Counted from the stretch's first letter, positions 53,792 to 62,903 are shown. The stretch: DNA of 64,000 nt from Promethearchaeota archaeon (GCA_029838195.1 JALGVJ010000036.1:1-64000); one strand, 5' to 3'. Notes: generated by a model not told the origin, from the sequence alone. Program-made: numbers and translations.

Positions 53792-53878
53792 ATATATTAA
53801 TTGTCTAAAGAAAAATTTAAACTTTTAATTTCATTAGAACAATTTTTTTAATTGTTTTGGTTTTATATGCATTAACAC

Positions 53879-55327
53879 ATGGCAGATGATGTTTATAGGT
53901 TAATTATCACGGTATTGAAATCGCGAAACCTCCCCCAAATTAAGAAATTATTTGAAGGTTTAAAGAGAAAGGATTATTTCTCTACCAAATATCAAGAACT
54001 TTCGGAAAATAAAAAAAAACAAATTGAAGATATTTTTTATTTCACGCTTAAAAGATATTTAGCAGCTAAAAAGTTTAAACATTTTAGAGATTTAACTAAA
54101 CTTGCTTCGGAATTGCGGATTTTTCTTGACCCCAGGAAAATCCCCAATAGATTTGAAATTCTTACAAATCTACATTTATTAAGCCTTCAATCAGGTCAAA
54201 TAGGAGAAATCATCGAAATTCTACGATTTTTCAATGAATTTAATTTATTGGAGCGAGAAATAAGCGACACTGATTTAAAAGAACTTGAATCTTTAAAAAG
54301 AGATCCCCTACTTATTGCAAATTTAAAGGATTTATTTCGCGACGTGAATGATTATTTACTTTATCACGTGTATAAAATAATTCCTTGGGATTTATTTCAA
54401 TTTTTTCTGGATTTTTTAAGTTCCCCTTACATGATGGATGAAAATCTCATTTATGGGGGGGAATACAATGTTAACTTTATTTTGAATTATTTAAACAATT
54501 ATATCGTTTACGGTCTCCGGGTTGAAAAGATTAGTGAGCTCTCCTTGTTTCTCAAGACATTCGATAGCATTCTTGCAACGTTCAAGCAAAGAAGGGATGA
54601 GACTAGCATGAAACAGCTTCCGGATTATATCAAAATGCGATATAGAAATAAATTGCATCTTATATCCCCCTATAACATTAAAAAAATAAGAGAGAAAGCC
54701 TCAGATCAGCATAATTATAATTTTTATAACATTTCAATGGTCTTGATAGGAGGACTAGGGCCCCAGGGTCATGGATTTACCTATAGCACGCCTAGGGGAG
54801 AGCTAGTGGAGATCTGTTCAGATCGCCGAGAACACGAAGCTATCATTATAAAGTACAAGCAATTCCTAAAAAGCCAATTTTTGTTGAAATTAGAAAAAGA
54901 ACTGAGCAGTTTAATGATTTCTCGTGATATGATAAAAAAAATCATGAATTATCTTACTGAGATATTAGAGAATGATGATGTTATTAATTATTATAAAAGC
55001 GGAGAAATCATGAAAAACGTAAGGGCTTTTCTTTATCGAAATGAAATTCCCGGAGAAGAACAAGAAAAAAAAATCAATGAATTGATGAATAAAATTTCTG
55101 ATGCTTTAAGCCTCATACTGCGGGAGATTAAATTAGAGGATCAATTCAAAACGCGAATGGATCTCGTTTTGGAAGATAAAATTAAGTCGGAAGATGTGGC
55201 AAAATTGACGAGCCTAAAGGGAAAATCCCATCATGACGTATTAAGAGAGCGCTTTTTTTTCCAATATATCGTGAAATGGTTTCATGCGATCTATTTACGA
55301 GAAATTCATAAACTTAAAGATTTTTAA
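53879..55327 (+). CDS. Hypothetical 482-residue, mostly helical protein
   Basis: No family is recognised. The protein is almost wholly helical and charged (Lys/Glu/Leu/Phe-rich). A beta-like core (NISMVLIGGLGPQGHGFTYS, about 284-303) with the sequence TPRGELVEICSDRREHEAII (about 304-323) is the most conserved-looking segment. No signal peptide or membrane helices. The gene is intact with an ATG at 53879, and its neighbour upstream is divergent. Confidence 0.6.
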   Translation: MADDVYRLIITVLKSRNLPQIKKLFEGLKRKDYFSTKYQELSENKKKQIEDIFYFTLKRYLAAKKFKHFRDLTKLASELRIFLDPRKIPNRFEILTNLHLLSLQSGQIGEIIEILRFFNEFNLLEREISDTDLKELESLKRDPLLIANLKDLFRDVNDYLLYHVYKIIPWDLFQFFLDFLSSPYMMDENLIYGGEYNVNFILNYLNNYIVYGLRVEKISELSLFLKTFDSILATFKQRRDETSMKQLPDYIKMRYRNKLHLISPYNIKKIREKASDQHNYNFYNISMVLIGGLGPQGHGFTYSTPRGELVEICSDRREHEAIIIKYKQFLKSQFLLKLEKELSSLMISRDMIKKIMNYLTEILENDDVINYYKSGEIMKNVRAFLYRNEIPGEEQEKKINELMNKISDALSLILREIKLEDQFKTRMDLVLEDKIKSEDVAKLTSLKGKSHHDVLRERFFFQYIVKWFHAIYLREIHKLKDF

Positions 55328-55418
55328 TAATAGAAATTTATTTTTTTTTTATAAGGTAGCAAATTAATCTTAGTTACTACGCTCCAGCTCTAAGATTGGC
55401 GACAAAACCACCAAAAAG

Positions 55419-55631
55419 TTGAAAAATCATGACGATCCATTATATATTAATGAATCGAAAAATTGTGAACGGGACGAGCTGGCATCGGATATAATCTTCC
55501 AATATTCTGAAGAAGTAATAAGACAGCTAAGAAACCAATTAAAAAAAAGACGAGGGCGCAATTTAGTCGGAGGTGAGATTAATTTGCTACCCCATATTTT
55601 TTTTTGGTTAGAAGAACGAGATCACCCGTAA
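55419..55631 (+). CDS. Possible histone-fold small protein or remnant
   Basis: A 70-codon frame (TTG start) reads ERDELASDIIFQYSEEVIRQ then LRNQLKKRRGRNLVGGEINL. This resembles helix 2, loop and helix 3 of archaeal histones (ARxxLAxxLEEYxxxIAxxAxxLAKHAGRKTVKAEDI). A preceding frame, in a different phase, has APALRLATKPPKS, like the histone start APIGRIIKDAG. A frameshift could separate the two. The N-terminal part is therefore probably decayed. The family call is weak and rests on a motif look. Confidence 0.35.
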   Translation: MKNHDDPLYINESKNCERDELASDIIFQYSEEVIRQLRNQLKKRRGRNLVGGEINLLPHIFFWLEERDHP

Positions 55632-56039
55632 TTCTTCTTCTGAATGAGCATTTCCGATAATGATGCAATTGTTAAGGGTTATATTACTTAATTCCAGCTT
55701 ACTATGAGGAGCTATTAAACAACGATTTAATTTGAAGTTGGTTCCCAATTTCACATTGTCAAGAATGATTGAATTTGTAAGCTCATCGTGATCGCCTATT
55801 TCTGTATTTTCACCAATGAATACATTAGGGCCAATGAGGACATCATCTCCAATTTTCACGTTTTCTGATATATATACGGGTTCAATAAAAGTAGGATAAT
55901 CTCCTTCATAGTTTTCGAAATGAGATTTTTTTAAATGGTTTTTTAAAAAAGAATTAAATAATATTTGAATTTCCGGTATAGTCTCTTCTTTAGTTTCAGA
56001 TAAGAGGTCTTTTATTTTTTTTAATTCATTTTCTATCAT
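55608..56039 (-). CDS. Left-handed beta-helix (hexapeptide repeat) protein
   Basis: The 143-residue protein consists of a helical first third and hexapeptide turns (VYISENVKIGDDVLIGPNVF, IGENTEIGDHDELTNSIILD). This is the beta-helix of nucleotidyl- and acetyltransferases. It is short, like the C-terminal half of GlmU-type nucleotidyltransferases, with no catalytic half. It may be an orphan or stabilising partner. It overlaps the convergent gene at 55608-55631 and follows the HypB gene by 46 bases on the same strand. Confidence 0.6.
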   Translation of the reverse strand: MIENELKKIKDLLSETKEETIPEIQILFNSFLKNHLKKSHFENYEGDYPTFIEPVYISENVKIGDDVLIGPNVFIGENTEIGDHDELTNSIILDNVKLGTNFKLNRCLIAPHSKLELSNITLNNCIIIGNAHSEEELRVISFF

Positions 56040-56085
56040 GTAGTTTTACTCCCTCAAGGTAATGGATGAATTGATTAAATATTTT

Positions 56086-56802
56086 TCATAAACCTAAAGC
56101 TTTAATTAGAATTTCAAGGTTTTCTCTTGTTTTAGCGCTCGTGGGAATGACTTGAATATCAGGATTTAATTTTTTGGCATCTTGAATCATTTTTTCCAAG
56201 TTAGTTCCTAACCTACCGGTTAAATCAATTTTGTTTATAACGGCGATATCAGACATTTTAAAAAGCATGGGATGTTTTTCTATGACCCATTCTCCTTCGG
56301 TAACTGAAACAATGGTGATCCTTTTATCCGTACCTAAAATGAAATCGGAGGGACAGATTAGATTACCCACGTTTTCGATAAAAATTACATCATAATCCTT
56401 TAATTCTTTATTAGAAATGATTTGATATACATGATATGCATTTAACGCACATTCCCTGCCCGTGTTAATTTGAATTGTTTCTGCGCCATGCTCTTCAATT
56501 CTATTCGCATCCACGCGAGTGGTGATGTCTCCGCAAATTACTAAGATCTTGTAGCGTGAGGATATTTCCTCGCAGACGCGCTCTAATAAGGCCGTTTTCC
56601 CAGCCCCTATTGCTCCAACAATGTCAAACGATTTAATGCCGTGTTTTTTCAGCGTTTCATGATTTTTTTTAGCCAAAAGTTCATTATCGTGTTGAATTTT
56701 TAATTTAGTTTCGATAACTTCATCTCTAATTTCATCTCTAGCGAGATTAGTACTTTCTAATTCTTGAATTCGCTTTACATTATCTTCTTGTTGCTTGGCC
56801 AA
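56086..56802 (-). CDS. HypB-like GTPase (hydrogenase nickel-insertion family)
   Basis: The 238-residue SIMIBI GTPase has the P-loop GAIGAGKT (63-70), ICGDITTRVDANRIEEHGAE (about 90), the family segment INTGRECALNAYHVYQII, ENVGNLICPSDFILG and NKIDL. In metallochaperone HypB the CHLDA motif binds nickel with Cys and His; here it reads CALNA, so the His is missing. The Cys in NLICPS is kept. Metal transfer may be weak, or the protein may serve another partner. No hydrogenase gene is nearby. Confidence 0.75.
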   Translation of the reverse strand: MAKQQEDNVKRIQELESTNLARDEIRDEVIETKLKIQHDNELLAKKNHETLKKHGIKSFDIVGAIGAGKTALLERVCEEISSRYKILVICGDITTRVDANRIEEHGAETIQINTGRECALNAYHVYQIISNKELKDYDVIFIENVGNLICPSDFILGTDKRITIVSVTEGEWVIEKHPMLFKMSDIAVINKIDLTGRLGTNLEKMIQDAKKLNPDIQVIPTSAKTRENLEILIKALGL

Positions 56803-56976
56803 TCTATTCGTACTCCTTTTTTTATAACAAGATTAAGAACATTTCCATGATTTATTAATTTTTAAAATATTCAAACTTTAATTATTTTTTGGGTAATAAA
56901 TTTTTTCATGCTTTAAATTTCAAGAACTTAAATGCTATTTAAAATGGGCAAAAATAGCCCACATGCTTCATTATTT

Positions 56977-57363
56977 TCAGAACTCAATCAATCCATCGGT
57001 GGCATTCAGGAAGATTTCTACGTTAGGAGGAATTTTGGAAATATCTACTTCATGGATTAAAGGAATATTCGAGATGATGGCACCTACTGCCACGATGGCT
57101 TCTACTTTACTATTTATCATGGCACGGGGAGCTTTTCCATTCTTATATAATTGAAAAATAATATACGATCCGACTGTCGAGCCTTTTCCGCAAGGAAACA
57201 CGAAAATCTTATCTGAAATGAATTCTCCTTGTAAGGGATGTGATTTTGCGACTATTTGTCCTGTCTGCGGATCGATATCTCCCAAAAAGGAAATGGGTTC
57301 CTTTGAAACAATCGTAGTTCCTTTTACTATCCCCGGAACCACGCATTGACCTTTAATTAGCAT
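56977..57363 (-). CDS. Phosphomevalonate dehydratase small subunit
   Basis: The 128-residue protein is the small (swivel) subunit of the aconitase-X type mevalonate-5-phosphate dehydratase. Signatures are GQCVVPGIVKGTTIVS and FPCGKGSTVGSYIIFQLYKN with its Cys, then RAMINSKVEAIVAVGAIISN. It pairs with the large subunit encoded just upstream, whose 3' end overlaps this gene by 11 bases. It turns mevalonate-5-phosphate into trans-anhydromevalonate 5-phosphate. Confidence 0.88.
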   Translation of the reverse strand: MLIKGQCVVPGIVKGTTIVSKEPISFLGDIDPQTGQIVAKSHPLQGEFISDKIFVFPCGKGSTVGSYIIFQLYKNGKAPRAMINSKVEAIVAVGAIISNIPLIHEVDISKIPPNVEIFLNATDGLIEF

Positions 57364-58495
57364 TTAATAACTCCTCCTTTGATCTTAAAACTATTTGGAT
57401 TTTAGACAAATTTTGTGAATAATGAGCACATTTGGCAGAATCTGTTCCAATACAATTGATTCCCATTTCCTTGATGGGGCTTACCACCATGCACGTGTCT
57501 GAAAAAATTTTAATATTTGGCGGAATGTTTTTTATTTTTTCCTTGTTTTCTTTGGTCGTGAAAATCCAAATTTCTTTATTTGGATTATTAAGTGTAATAA
57601 TTTCTTTAATTTCTTCTAGAGAACAGTGAGGACAGCCAAAAGCCAACGTAGAACACGCACTCGTAGAAGATAATTTAGCTTGAACATTAAGGAGATCTTC
57701 CTGCTCTACAGGAATGATTTCAGCTTTAGACCTCACGCGGTTTTCCGGTGTAATTCCGGGAATCATAATCATGGAAACACCACCACTGGCAGCGGCTCCT
57801 GCTCCCAAGGACTTTAACTGATCCCAACTTGCTCGTTTTATTCCACGAATTAAAGGAATTTTCTCCCTTGAAATTTCCCCGATAAAATACCCCAATAATG
57901 AGAAATTTAAATTTGGCCAATCCGTGCTAACTTCAAAGACTACATCAGCGATCCTATTCTCTTCGAGGTGTAGCCCATAATTTGGAGTCTTTCCTATGAG
58001 TGCTGCAGAAAGTGCGCTAGGTCCTCCTTCACGATTGGTTCGAGCTCCTAAAACGGAATTAGCAAAAACTACAGCGGAAGATTCGGACCATGCCACGTGC
58101 TCTCCGGCATTTGGAATTATTCCCGCCAAATATGGCGTACAAGTACACGTTGGTGATACTCCCATGGAACGAAGAGCCTTAATGATTTTCATTTGCTTTT
58201 GGGCAAATTGCTCTGAAACCCCCATTTTTTTCCATTCATGAAGATCCATGCCTGAGGGATTCATGTAGCTTGGAACTACTACTTTTACACCATGGCGAGC
58301 CCATTCTTCCAAGAATTCTAATCCGGCATCCCCAATGGTCTTGTAAGAAATGCCGGCGATCTGAGTGGAAGTTATGGGAATTAATTTATCCGCATGAAAG
58401 ATATCGCCTAAGGTTTTAAGAATTCTTAATGCCTTGGCTTTTATCTCTCCTTGTTCACCGTCTAAAATTTTCTCTTCTTCTTTAGTAAGATGCAT
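57353..58495 (-). CDS. Phosphomevalonate dehydratase large subunit (aconitase X)
   Basis: The 380-residue aconitase-like protein has QIAGISYKTIGDAGLEFLEE, PTCTCTPYLAGIIPNAGEHV (cluster Cys), WSESSAVVFANSVLGARTNR and FGCPHCSLEEIKEI (Cys). The pattern is that of the archaeal type I aconitase X proteins assigned as the phosphomevalonate dehydratase. It is the third gene of a four-gene minus-strand run, starting 1 base before the UbiD-type stop and overlapping the small subunit by 11 bases. Confidence 0.88.
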   Translation of the reverse strand: MHLTKEEEKILDGEQGEIKAKALRILKTLGDIFHADKLIPITSTQIAGISYKTIGDAGLEFLEEWARHGVKVVVPSYMNPSGMDLHEWKKMGVSEQFAQKQMKIIKALRSMGVSPTCTCTPYLAGIIPNAGEHVAWSESSAVVFANSVLGARTNREGGPSALSAALIGKTPNYGLHLEENRIADVVFEVSTDWPNLNFSLLGYFIGEISREKIPLIRGIKRASWDQLKSLGAGAAASGGVSMIMIPGITPENRVRSKAEIIPVEQEDLLNVQAKLSSTSACSTLAFGCPHCSLEEIKEIITLNNPNKEIWIFTTKENKEKIKNIPPNIKIFSDTCMVVSPIKEMGINCIGTDSAKCAHYSQNLSKIQIVLRSKEELLNAN

Positions 58496-59766
58496 TAAAA
58501 TCTCACTTTAAGATACCCTTCATTATCCTTTAGGGGTTTTGTCGCATCAATTCCCCATTTACTCGTAATGCTGTATTTAGCAGAAGGATCCAAGGACGAT
58601 CCTTTAACATTTGGAATTATTAGAAGATCTTTATCTGGTTGCACGCGGGTTGCGACCGCCCATTCCACTTCTTCCAAATTAGTTATATCAATATCCTCAT
58701 CCACGATGATGACCCGTTTTAAACTGGGATGAGCTGCCAAGGCAGCCAAAATGGCATTTTTACCATCGCCTTCCGTTCTTTTTTTAATCTGTACTACAGC
58801 ATGTAACCAACAATTACCACCAGGAGTTAAAACTACATTTCGAACAGTAGGAATGGTATTCGAAACCATTTTATAAATCCGAGGCTCTTGTGGAATGCCC
58901 ATGAGCATTTTATGTTCATTTCCTCCGGGAAGAATTATACGAAAAAGGGGATCCTCGCGATAATAAAGGATTTCTGCTTGAAAAACGGGTTGTTGTCTAA
59001 CCTGATCTAACGTGCCTGTTAAATCAATGAAAGGACCTTCTTCTGCAGTTTCACGGGTTATTTTTCCTAATAGGACGAATTCCGCCTCCGAGGGAACGCT
59101 AATACCATTTGAAAAAGTAAATAAAGATAAATTTCTAAGAAAAGCAGAAGCTAATTGTAATTCATCCAAGCGGGGAGCAGAAAAAGCAGCTGCCAATTCA
59201 ATAGTAGGATGCACCCCAAACACAATGGCAACCTCTAAATCTTTTCCCTTTTGTAAAGCATCTTGATACGCATTATCTAAATGCCGTTGGGCAACAATTC
59301 TGATGGAAAATTTATTATCTCCTAAATACATCATTCTATGAAAAGAGGCATTCAACCGGTCTTCCCCTGGATACTTCACAATAACGATACTTGAAGTAGT
59401 GTATTTCTTATTGCCATAAAAATCAATTAGAGGTAAATAATTATCCACCTCTTGAGAGGCATTCAGTTTTATTTCGTGAGCTAAAAAAGGAGCATCTTGG
59501 GTAAAGGCATAAGATTTAATATTTTCGAGTTTATTCAAGATGAAGGGAATAATTTCATTTTTTTTAATATCAAGCGCTCGTGCAATCATTTCTCTTGAAT
59601 GAAGTAATCCATTAATGATTGGAACGTCATGGTCTTTGATCGTGAATAGTGAGGGTTTTTCTTTCAAGGAACATATCTTTCTTGGTAATTCTTTTAAATT
59701 TATGGGGTGCTCGTGTTTTTTATAATCAATCTTTTTCAAAAAACTTCGCATGGACAAGGGGATCAC
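58495..59766 (-). CDS. Anhydromevalonate phosphate decarboxylase (UbiD family)
   Basis: The 423-residue UbiD-like decarboxylase is the archaeal enzyme that removes CO2 from trans-anhydromevalonate 5-phosphate to make isopentenyl phosphate, with prenylated FMN. Visible motifs: YTTSSIVIVKYPGEDRLNAS, FHRMMYLGDNKFSIRIVAQR, EGPFIDLTGTLDQVRQQPVF and RVIIVDEDIDITNLEEVEWA. Placement beside UbiX and the dehydratase subunits fixes the function as far as context can. Confidence 0.85.
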   Translation of the reverse strand: MIPLSMRSFLKKIDYKKHEHPINLKELPRKICSLKEKPSLFTIKDHDVPIINGLLHSREMIARALDIKKNEIIPFILNKLENIKSYAFTQDAPFLAHEIKLNASQEVDNYLPLIDFYGNKKYTTSSIVIVKYPGEDRLNASFHRMMYLGDNKFSIRIVAQRHLDNAYQDALQKGKDLEVAIVFGVHPTIELAAAFSAPRLDELQLASAFLRNLSLFTFSNGISVPSEAEFVLLGKITRETAEEGPFIDLTGTLDQVRQQPVFQAEILYYREDPLFRIILPGGNEHKMLMGIPQEPRIYKMVSNTIPTVRNVVLTPGGNCWLHAVVQIKKRTEGDGKNAILAALAAHPSLKRVIIVDEDIDITNLEEVEWAVATRVQPDKDLLIIPNVKGSSLDPSAKYSITSKWGIDATKPLKDNEGYLKVRF

Positions 59767-59770
59767 GATT

Positions 59771-60337
59771 TTATTTTTTTAATTTTTCATGAATATCATC
59801 CCACCGCTTGATATTTGTTTCGATTCCTAACTGATCGAGCAATCTTCCAAGCACGTGATTAAATAATTCCTCAATAGTTTTGGGATGATGATAACAAGTT
59901 GGACTGGGAGGAAATATAATTACTCCTAATTTTGCCAACCGGAGCATGTTTTTTAAATGGATTGCGCTTAATGGACTCTCTCTTGGGACTATAATAAGTT
60001 TTCTTTTTTCTTTAATCATGACATCGGCAGCTCTCGTTATTAAATTATCGGAATATCCATGGGCTATAGCTGATAATGTTTTCATTGAGCAGGGAATGAT
60101 TACCATGGAATCAATCTTAGTTGACCCACTGGCAGGAGGGGCAGTAAGATCTCGGAATTGATAATTTCTTGTGGCTAATTTTTCAATTTCGGCAATATTT
60201 TCGTTGGTTTCAATCGCGATGATTTGTCGAGCAACATCAGAAATGATTAAATCCACGGGAATCTTTCTTTCATGCAATAATTTAAGAAAACGGATTCCTA
60301 ATTCAATACATGTTGCTCCGGAAAGTGCGACTAACAT
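59771..60337 (-). CDS. ubiX: UbiX-type flavin prenyltransferase
   Basis: The 188-residue flavoprotein supplies prenylated FMN to the UbiD-type decarboxylase. Motifs include the N-terminal VALSGATCIELGIRFLKLL, GSTKIDSMVIIPCSMKTLSA, HGYSDNLITRAADVMIKEKR and VPRESPLSAIHLKNML. It is the first gene of the four-gene minus-strand operon and ends 4 bases before the UbiD start. The initial ATG at 60337 fits the first beta strand. Confidence 0.92.
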   Translation of the reverse strand: MLVALSGATCIELGIRFLKLLHERKIPVDLIISDVARQIIAIETNENIAEIEKLATRNYQFRDLTAPPASGSTKIDSMVIIPCSMKTLSAIAHGYSDNLITRAADVMIKEKRKLIIVPRESPLSAIHLKNMLRLAKLGVIIFPPSPTCYHHPKTIEELFNHVLGRLLDQLGIETNIKRWDDIHEKLKK

Positions 60338-60473
60338 GAATGTAATAGTTTTTATTTAAATATGTCTTTTTCTGATAAACAAAAAATTTAAAATGGAATG
60401 GTAAATAATAACTAAAAATTATTAATAAATATTGATTATATTAATCTTAACTTTCAATTTAAAATATCTATTA

Positions 60474-60493
60474 AAAGGTGAATACAAATTTCA
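60474..60493 (+). promoter_or_regulatory. Shine-Dalgarno-like AAAAGGTG with ATT start candidate at 60488
   Basis: The sequence AAAAGGTGAATACAAATTTC places an ATT codon about 7 bases after GGTG. The downstream frame is open from 60482 with no ATG, GTG or TTG before 60539. Confidence 0.35.
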
Positions 60494-61273
60494 ATCGATT
60501 GGGCAAAAATAGAAGAAAAACCGGATTCAAAAATTAAAGTGGAAGGGAAACTTTTATTGGATCTCCGTTCAAAAAACAACGATTTAGAACAAGAAATAGC
60601 CTCCTTGAGGAATAAAGTTTCAAACTTTGAAAAAGAACTATCAGAAAAGAAAAATACAATCACGCAAATTACTAAAGAAAAAGAGAATTTAATTTCCAGT
60701 AAATCTGAGTTAGATAAAAAACTTTCAGAAGCGGACAATTCGATTAAAAATTTGGAAGAAAAATTAGCTGCTGCAAATAATGAAATCAATAATTTAAAAA
60801 CTCAGTTGGATAACACCTCAAAAGAACTAGAGAATCTAAAAAATTCTTTAACTGAGTGCAATGAAGCTAAAAAATCTTTAGAATCTCAATTATCTGAAAA
60901 GCAAAAAGAAATGAATACTCTTAAAGGACAATTAACGGAAAAAGAAAAGGAAATTAATACTCTTAAATCCGATTATGAAAAAGCCACATCAGATTATAAT
61001 GAAGAAACGGAGAAATTGAGAAATTCTCTGGATAAAATCACGTCAGAAAAAGATGCTGAAATTGAATCTCTTAAAAATGAGTTATATAGAAATGTCAATG
61101 AAACGAGTGAATTAAAAGAAAAAATTAAAGAATTAGAAGAAAAAGTCGCATCAACAGAAGAAAAACCCCAGTTAATGGATGTAATTAATGAAGCACGCAG
61201 CTTAATGGCGGTTAAGGGTTTTTTAACTGATAAAGAATTAGAGTCGATTTTAAAAGAAGCTGGAATTGAATAA
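60488..61273 (+). CDS. Coiled-coil protein of unknown function, probable AUU start
   Basis: Residues from SIDWAKIEEKPDSKIKVEGK onward are followed by LLLDLRSKNNDLEQEIASLR and about 180 residues of nearly continuous Leu/Glu/Lys heptads, ending with a short globular part (VINEARSLMAVKGFLTDKEL). Two-stranded coiled coil is likely. The first start codon of the usual types is the GTG at 60539, which would cut off the conserved opening. An ATT at 60488 with a GGTG site fits better. It is divergent from the UbiX operon. The function is unknown; tether or scaffold is possible. Confidence 0.65.
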   Translation: MSIDWAKIEEKPDSKIKVEGKLLLDLRSKNNDLEQEIASLRNKVSNFEKELSEKKNTITQITKEKENLISSKSELDKKLSEADNSIKNLEEKLAAANNEINNLKTQLDNTSKELENLKNSLTECNEAKKSLESQLSEKQKEMNTLKGQLTEKEKEINTLKSDYEKATSDYNEETEKLRNSLDKITSEKDAEIESLKNELYRNVNETSELKEKIKELEEKVASTEEKPQLMDVINEARSLMAVKGFLTDKELESILKEAGIE

Positions 61274-61494
61274 TTAATCTCTCATGATTAAAATAAGATA
61301 TTCTTTTTCTTAATTATTATCATTTCGTAAAATGAGAAAATTAAAACTTTATTCGCATCAATTATAAAATTTTTAAATCAACTGATATTTACCCTTCTTT
61401 TTATAAAATAACAAGTATAATTCAAAAAATAAGATTTACAAATAAAATGAAGGTAAATTTCTTTAAAATGAAATTTCATGGATGAAAAATGGAG

Positions 61495-62568
61495 TTAAAA
61501 CGCCCTATTTTTAACGAAATCCAAAAGGTCTTTAAAGAATTCTATTTCTGATGGATTCATATCTGCTTCTAAAGAAGTTAAATAATTTAAAGCAATTTCA
61601 TGGTAATGTTCAGCTTTAGTTTTACAAGCATCAATAACATTTGCCTCTTTAAAAAGCACCTTCACTTCTTCAATTTCATCAGCAGTAATTCCGGTCTTTC
61701 CTATTAAAGCGATCAATTTTTCTTTTTTGGGGCCTTCTAATTTCTCTAACGCAGAAATTAATAAGCATGTTTTTTTACCTTCTCGAATATCACCATCCGT
61801 GGGCTTTCCCGTTAATTTTACATCTCCAAAGGTTCCTAAAATGTCATCAATGATTTGAAAAATTATTCCTAAATTTAACGCAAATTTAGAAATACCGTCC
61901 TTTTGCTTTTTCCCCGCCTTCGCATAGGTGGCTCCAATTAGCGTTGAATATTTTAATAATGCTCCTGTTTTCAGAGAAATCATCGTAATGTATTCTTCAA
62001 TGGAATTGCATTCTCGATTTACCATGTCCATTTCAATGAGCACGCCATTACTCACATCGATAAATGCATTTTCATAATAATTAATTGCTTCAAGATTGAG
62101 TTCTTTTTCAAAATCATTGTTTAGAAAAGCTTCTAAACCCAAGAAAAAAGCAGAATCGCCGCCAATGATTCCAATGCAATTTCCAAAATCAATTTTATCC
62201 ATTTTTTTTATTTTATAGTTTTCGTGATACATCTTATATCTATAGTGGAACGCCGGTTGTCCTCTCCTAAAATCATCTTTATCAATGATATCATCATGAA
62301 TTAAAGAAGCATTATGTAGAAATTCTATGCCCACGCTTGGAATTATGATTCTATCTCCTTCCTCTTTTTTCTTGATAAAAGCATTGTAAGCTGCTATACA
62401 CAAGAGGGGTCTAATCCGCTTCCCTCCCGATAAAAAATAATCCTTTAATTCCGTGTAATAATGCTTTAGAAAGGGATGTTCTTCTCGATTTATTTTATCC
62501 GAGTATATTTTTTCGATGGCAGCATTAATCTTTGGGATGTATAATTGAATATATTTTCCTAATTTCAT
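61495..62568 (-). CDS. trans-polyprenyl diphosphate synthase (GGPP/FPP synthase type)
   Basis: The 357-residue protein elongates prenyl chains from DMAPP and IPP. It has GGKRIRPLLCIAAYNAF (about 48), the first Asp-rich motif LIHDDIIDKDDFRRGQPAFH (about 91), LKTGALLKYSTLIGATYAKA and the second Asp-rich motif QIIDDILGTFGDVKLTGKPT (about 238). The residues before the first motif are bulky (FLHNASL), suggesting a C20-type product. It gives archaeal membrane-lipid precursors. The gene is monocistronic. Confidence 0.9.
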   Translation of the reverse strand: MKLGKYIQLYIPKINAAIEKIYSDKINREEHPFLKHYYTELKDYFLSGGKRIRPLLCIAAYNAFIKKKEEGDRIIIPSVGIEFLHNASLIHDDIIDKDDFRRGQPAFHYRYKMYHENYKIKKMDKIDFGNCIGIIGGDSAFFLGLEAFLNNDFEKELNLEAINYYENAFIDVSNGVLIEMDMVNRECNSIEEYITMISLKTGALLKYSTLIGATYAKAGKKQKDGISKFALNLGIIFQIIDDILGTFGDVKLTGKPTDGDIREGKKTCLLISALEKLEGPKKEKLIALIGKTGITADEIEEVKVLFKEANVIDACKTKAEHYHEIALNYLTSLEADMNPSEIEFFKDLLDFVKNRAF

Positions 62569-62903
62569 GACTTGCCTCTATTTTAACTGATTCTTTACTT
62601 TATTGTACAATTTTTTGTTGTAATTTTGAGCAAGTGTAAATAATAAAGACCAAAATAATGATTGAAATTTCTTTGATTAAATTAAATGAAATGGGACATC
62701 TTTAATCATGGATGTTAAAAAATCTTCAATAATTTAAAAGATCTCCAAATCTTTACAATTCGTAATTGTTACAAATAATAAATAATATCGGAACTCGTAT
62801 TTAATCGCTATATGAGTTAGAAATTTTGAAATTTTTTGTGGTACTTTAAATTACTTTAATTTATTTTGAAATTTAAAAAAAAAATTAAATAGAGTTTCCT
62901 AAA
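62569..62903. other. AT-rich gap, no gene seen
   Basis: About 335 bases between the prenyl synthase promoter and the mannosidase 3' end contain no coding frame and no repeats. Confidence 0.5.

Noticed and set aside
60454..60789. Minus-strand frame rich in Phe and Ser over the coiled-coil gene start.
   Set aside because: Composition is the reverse complement of Lys/Glu-rich coiled coil; a shadow.
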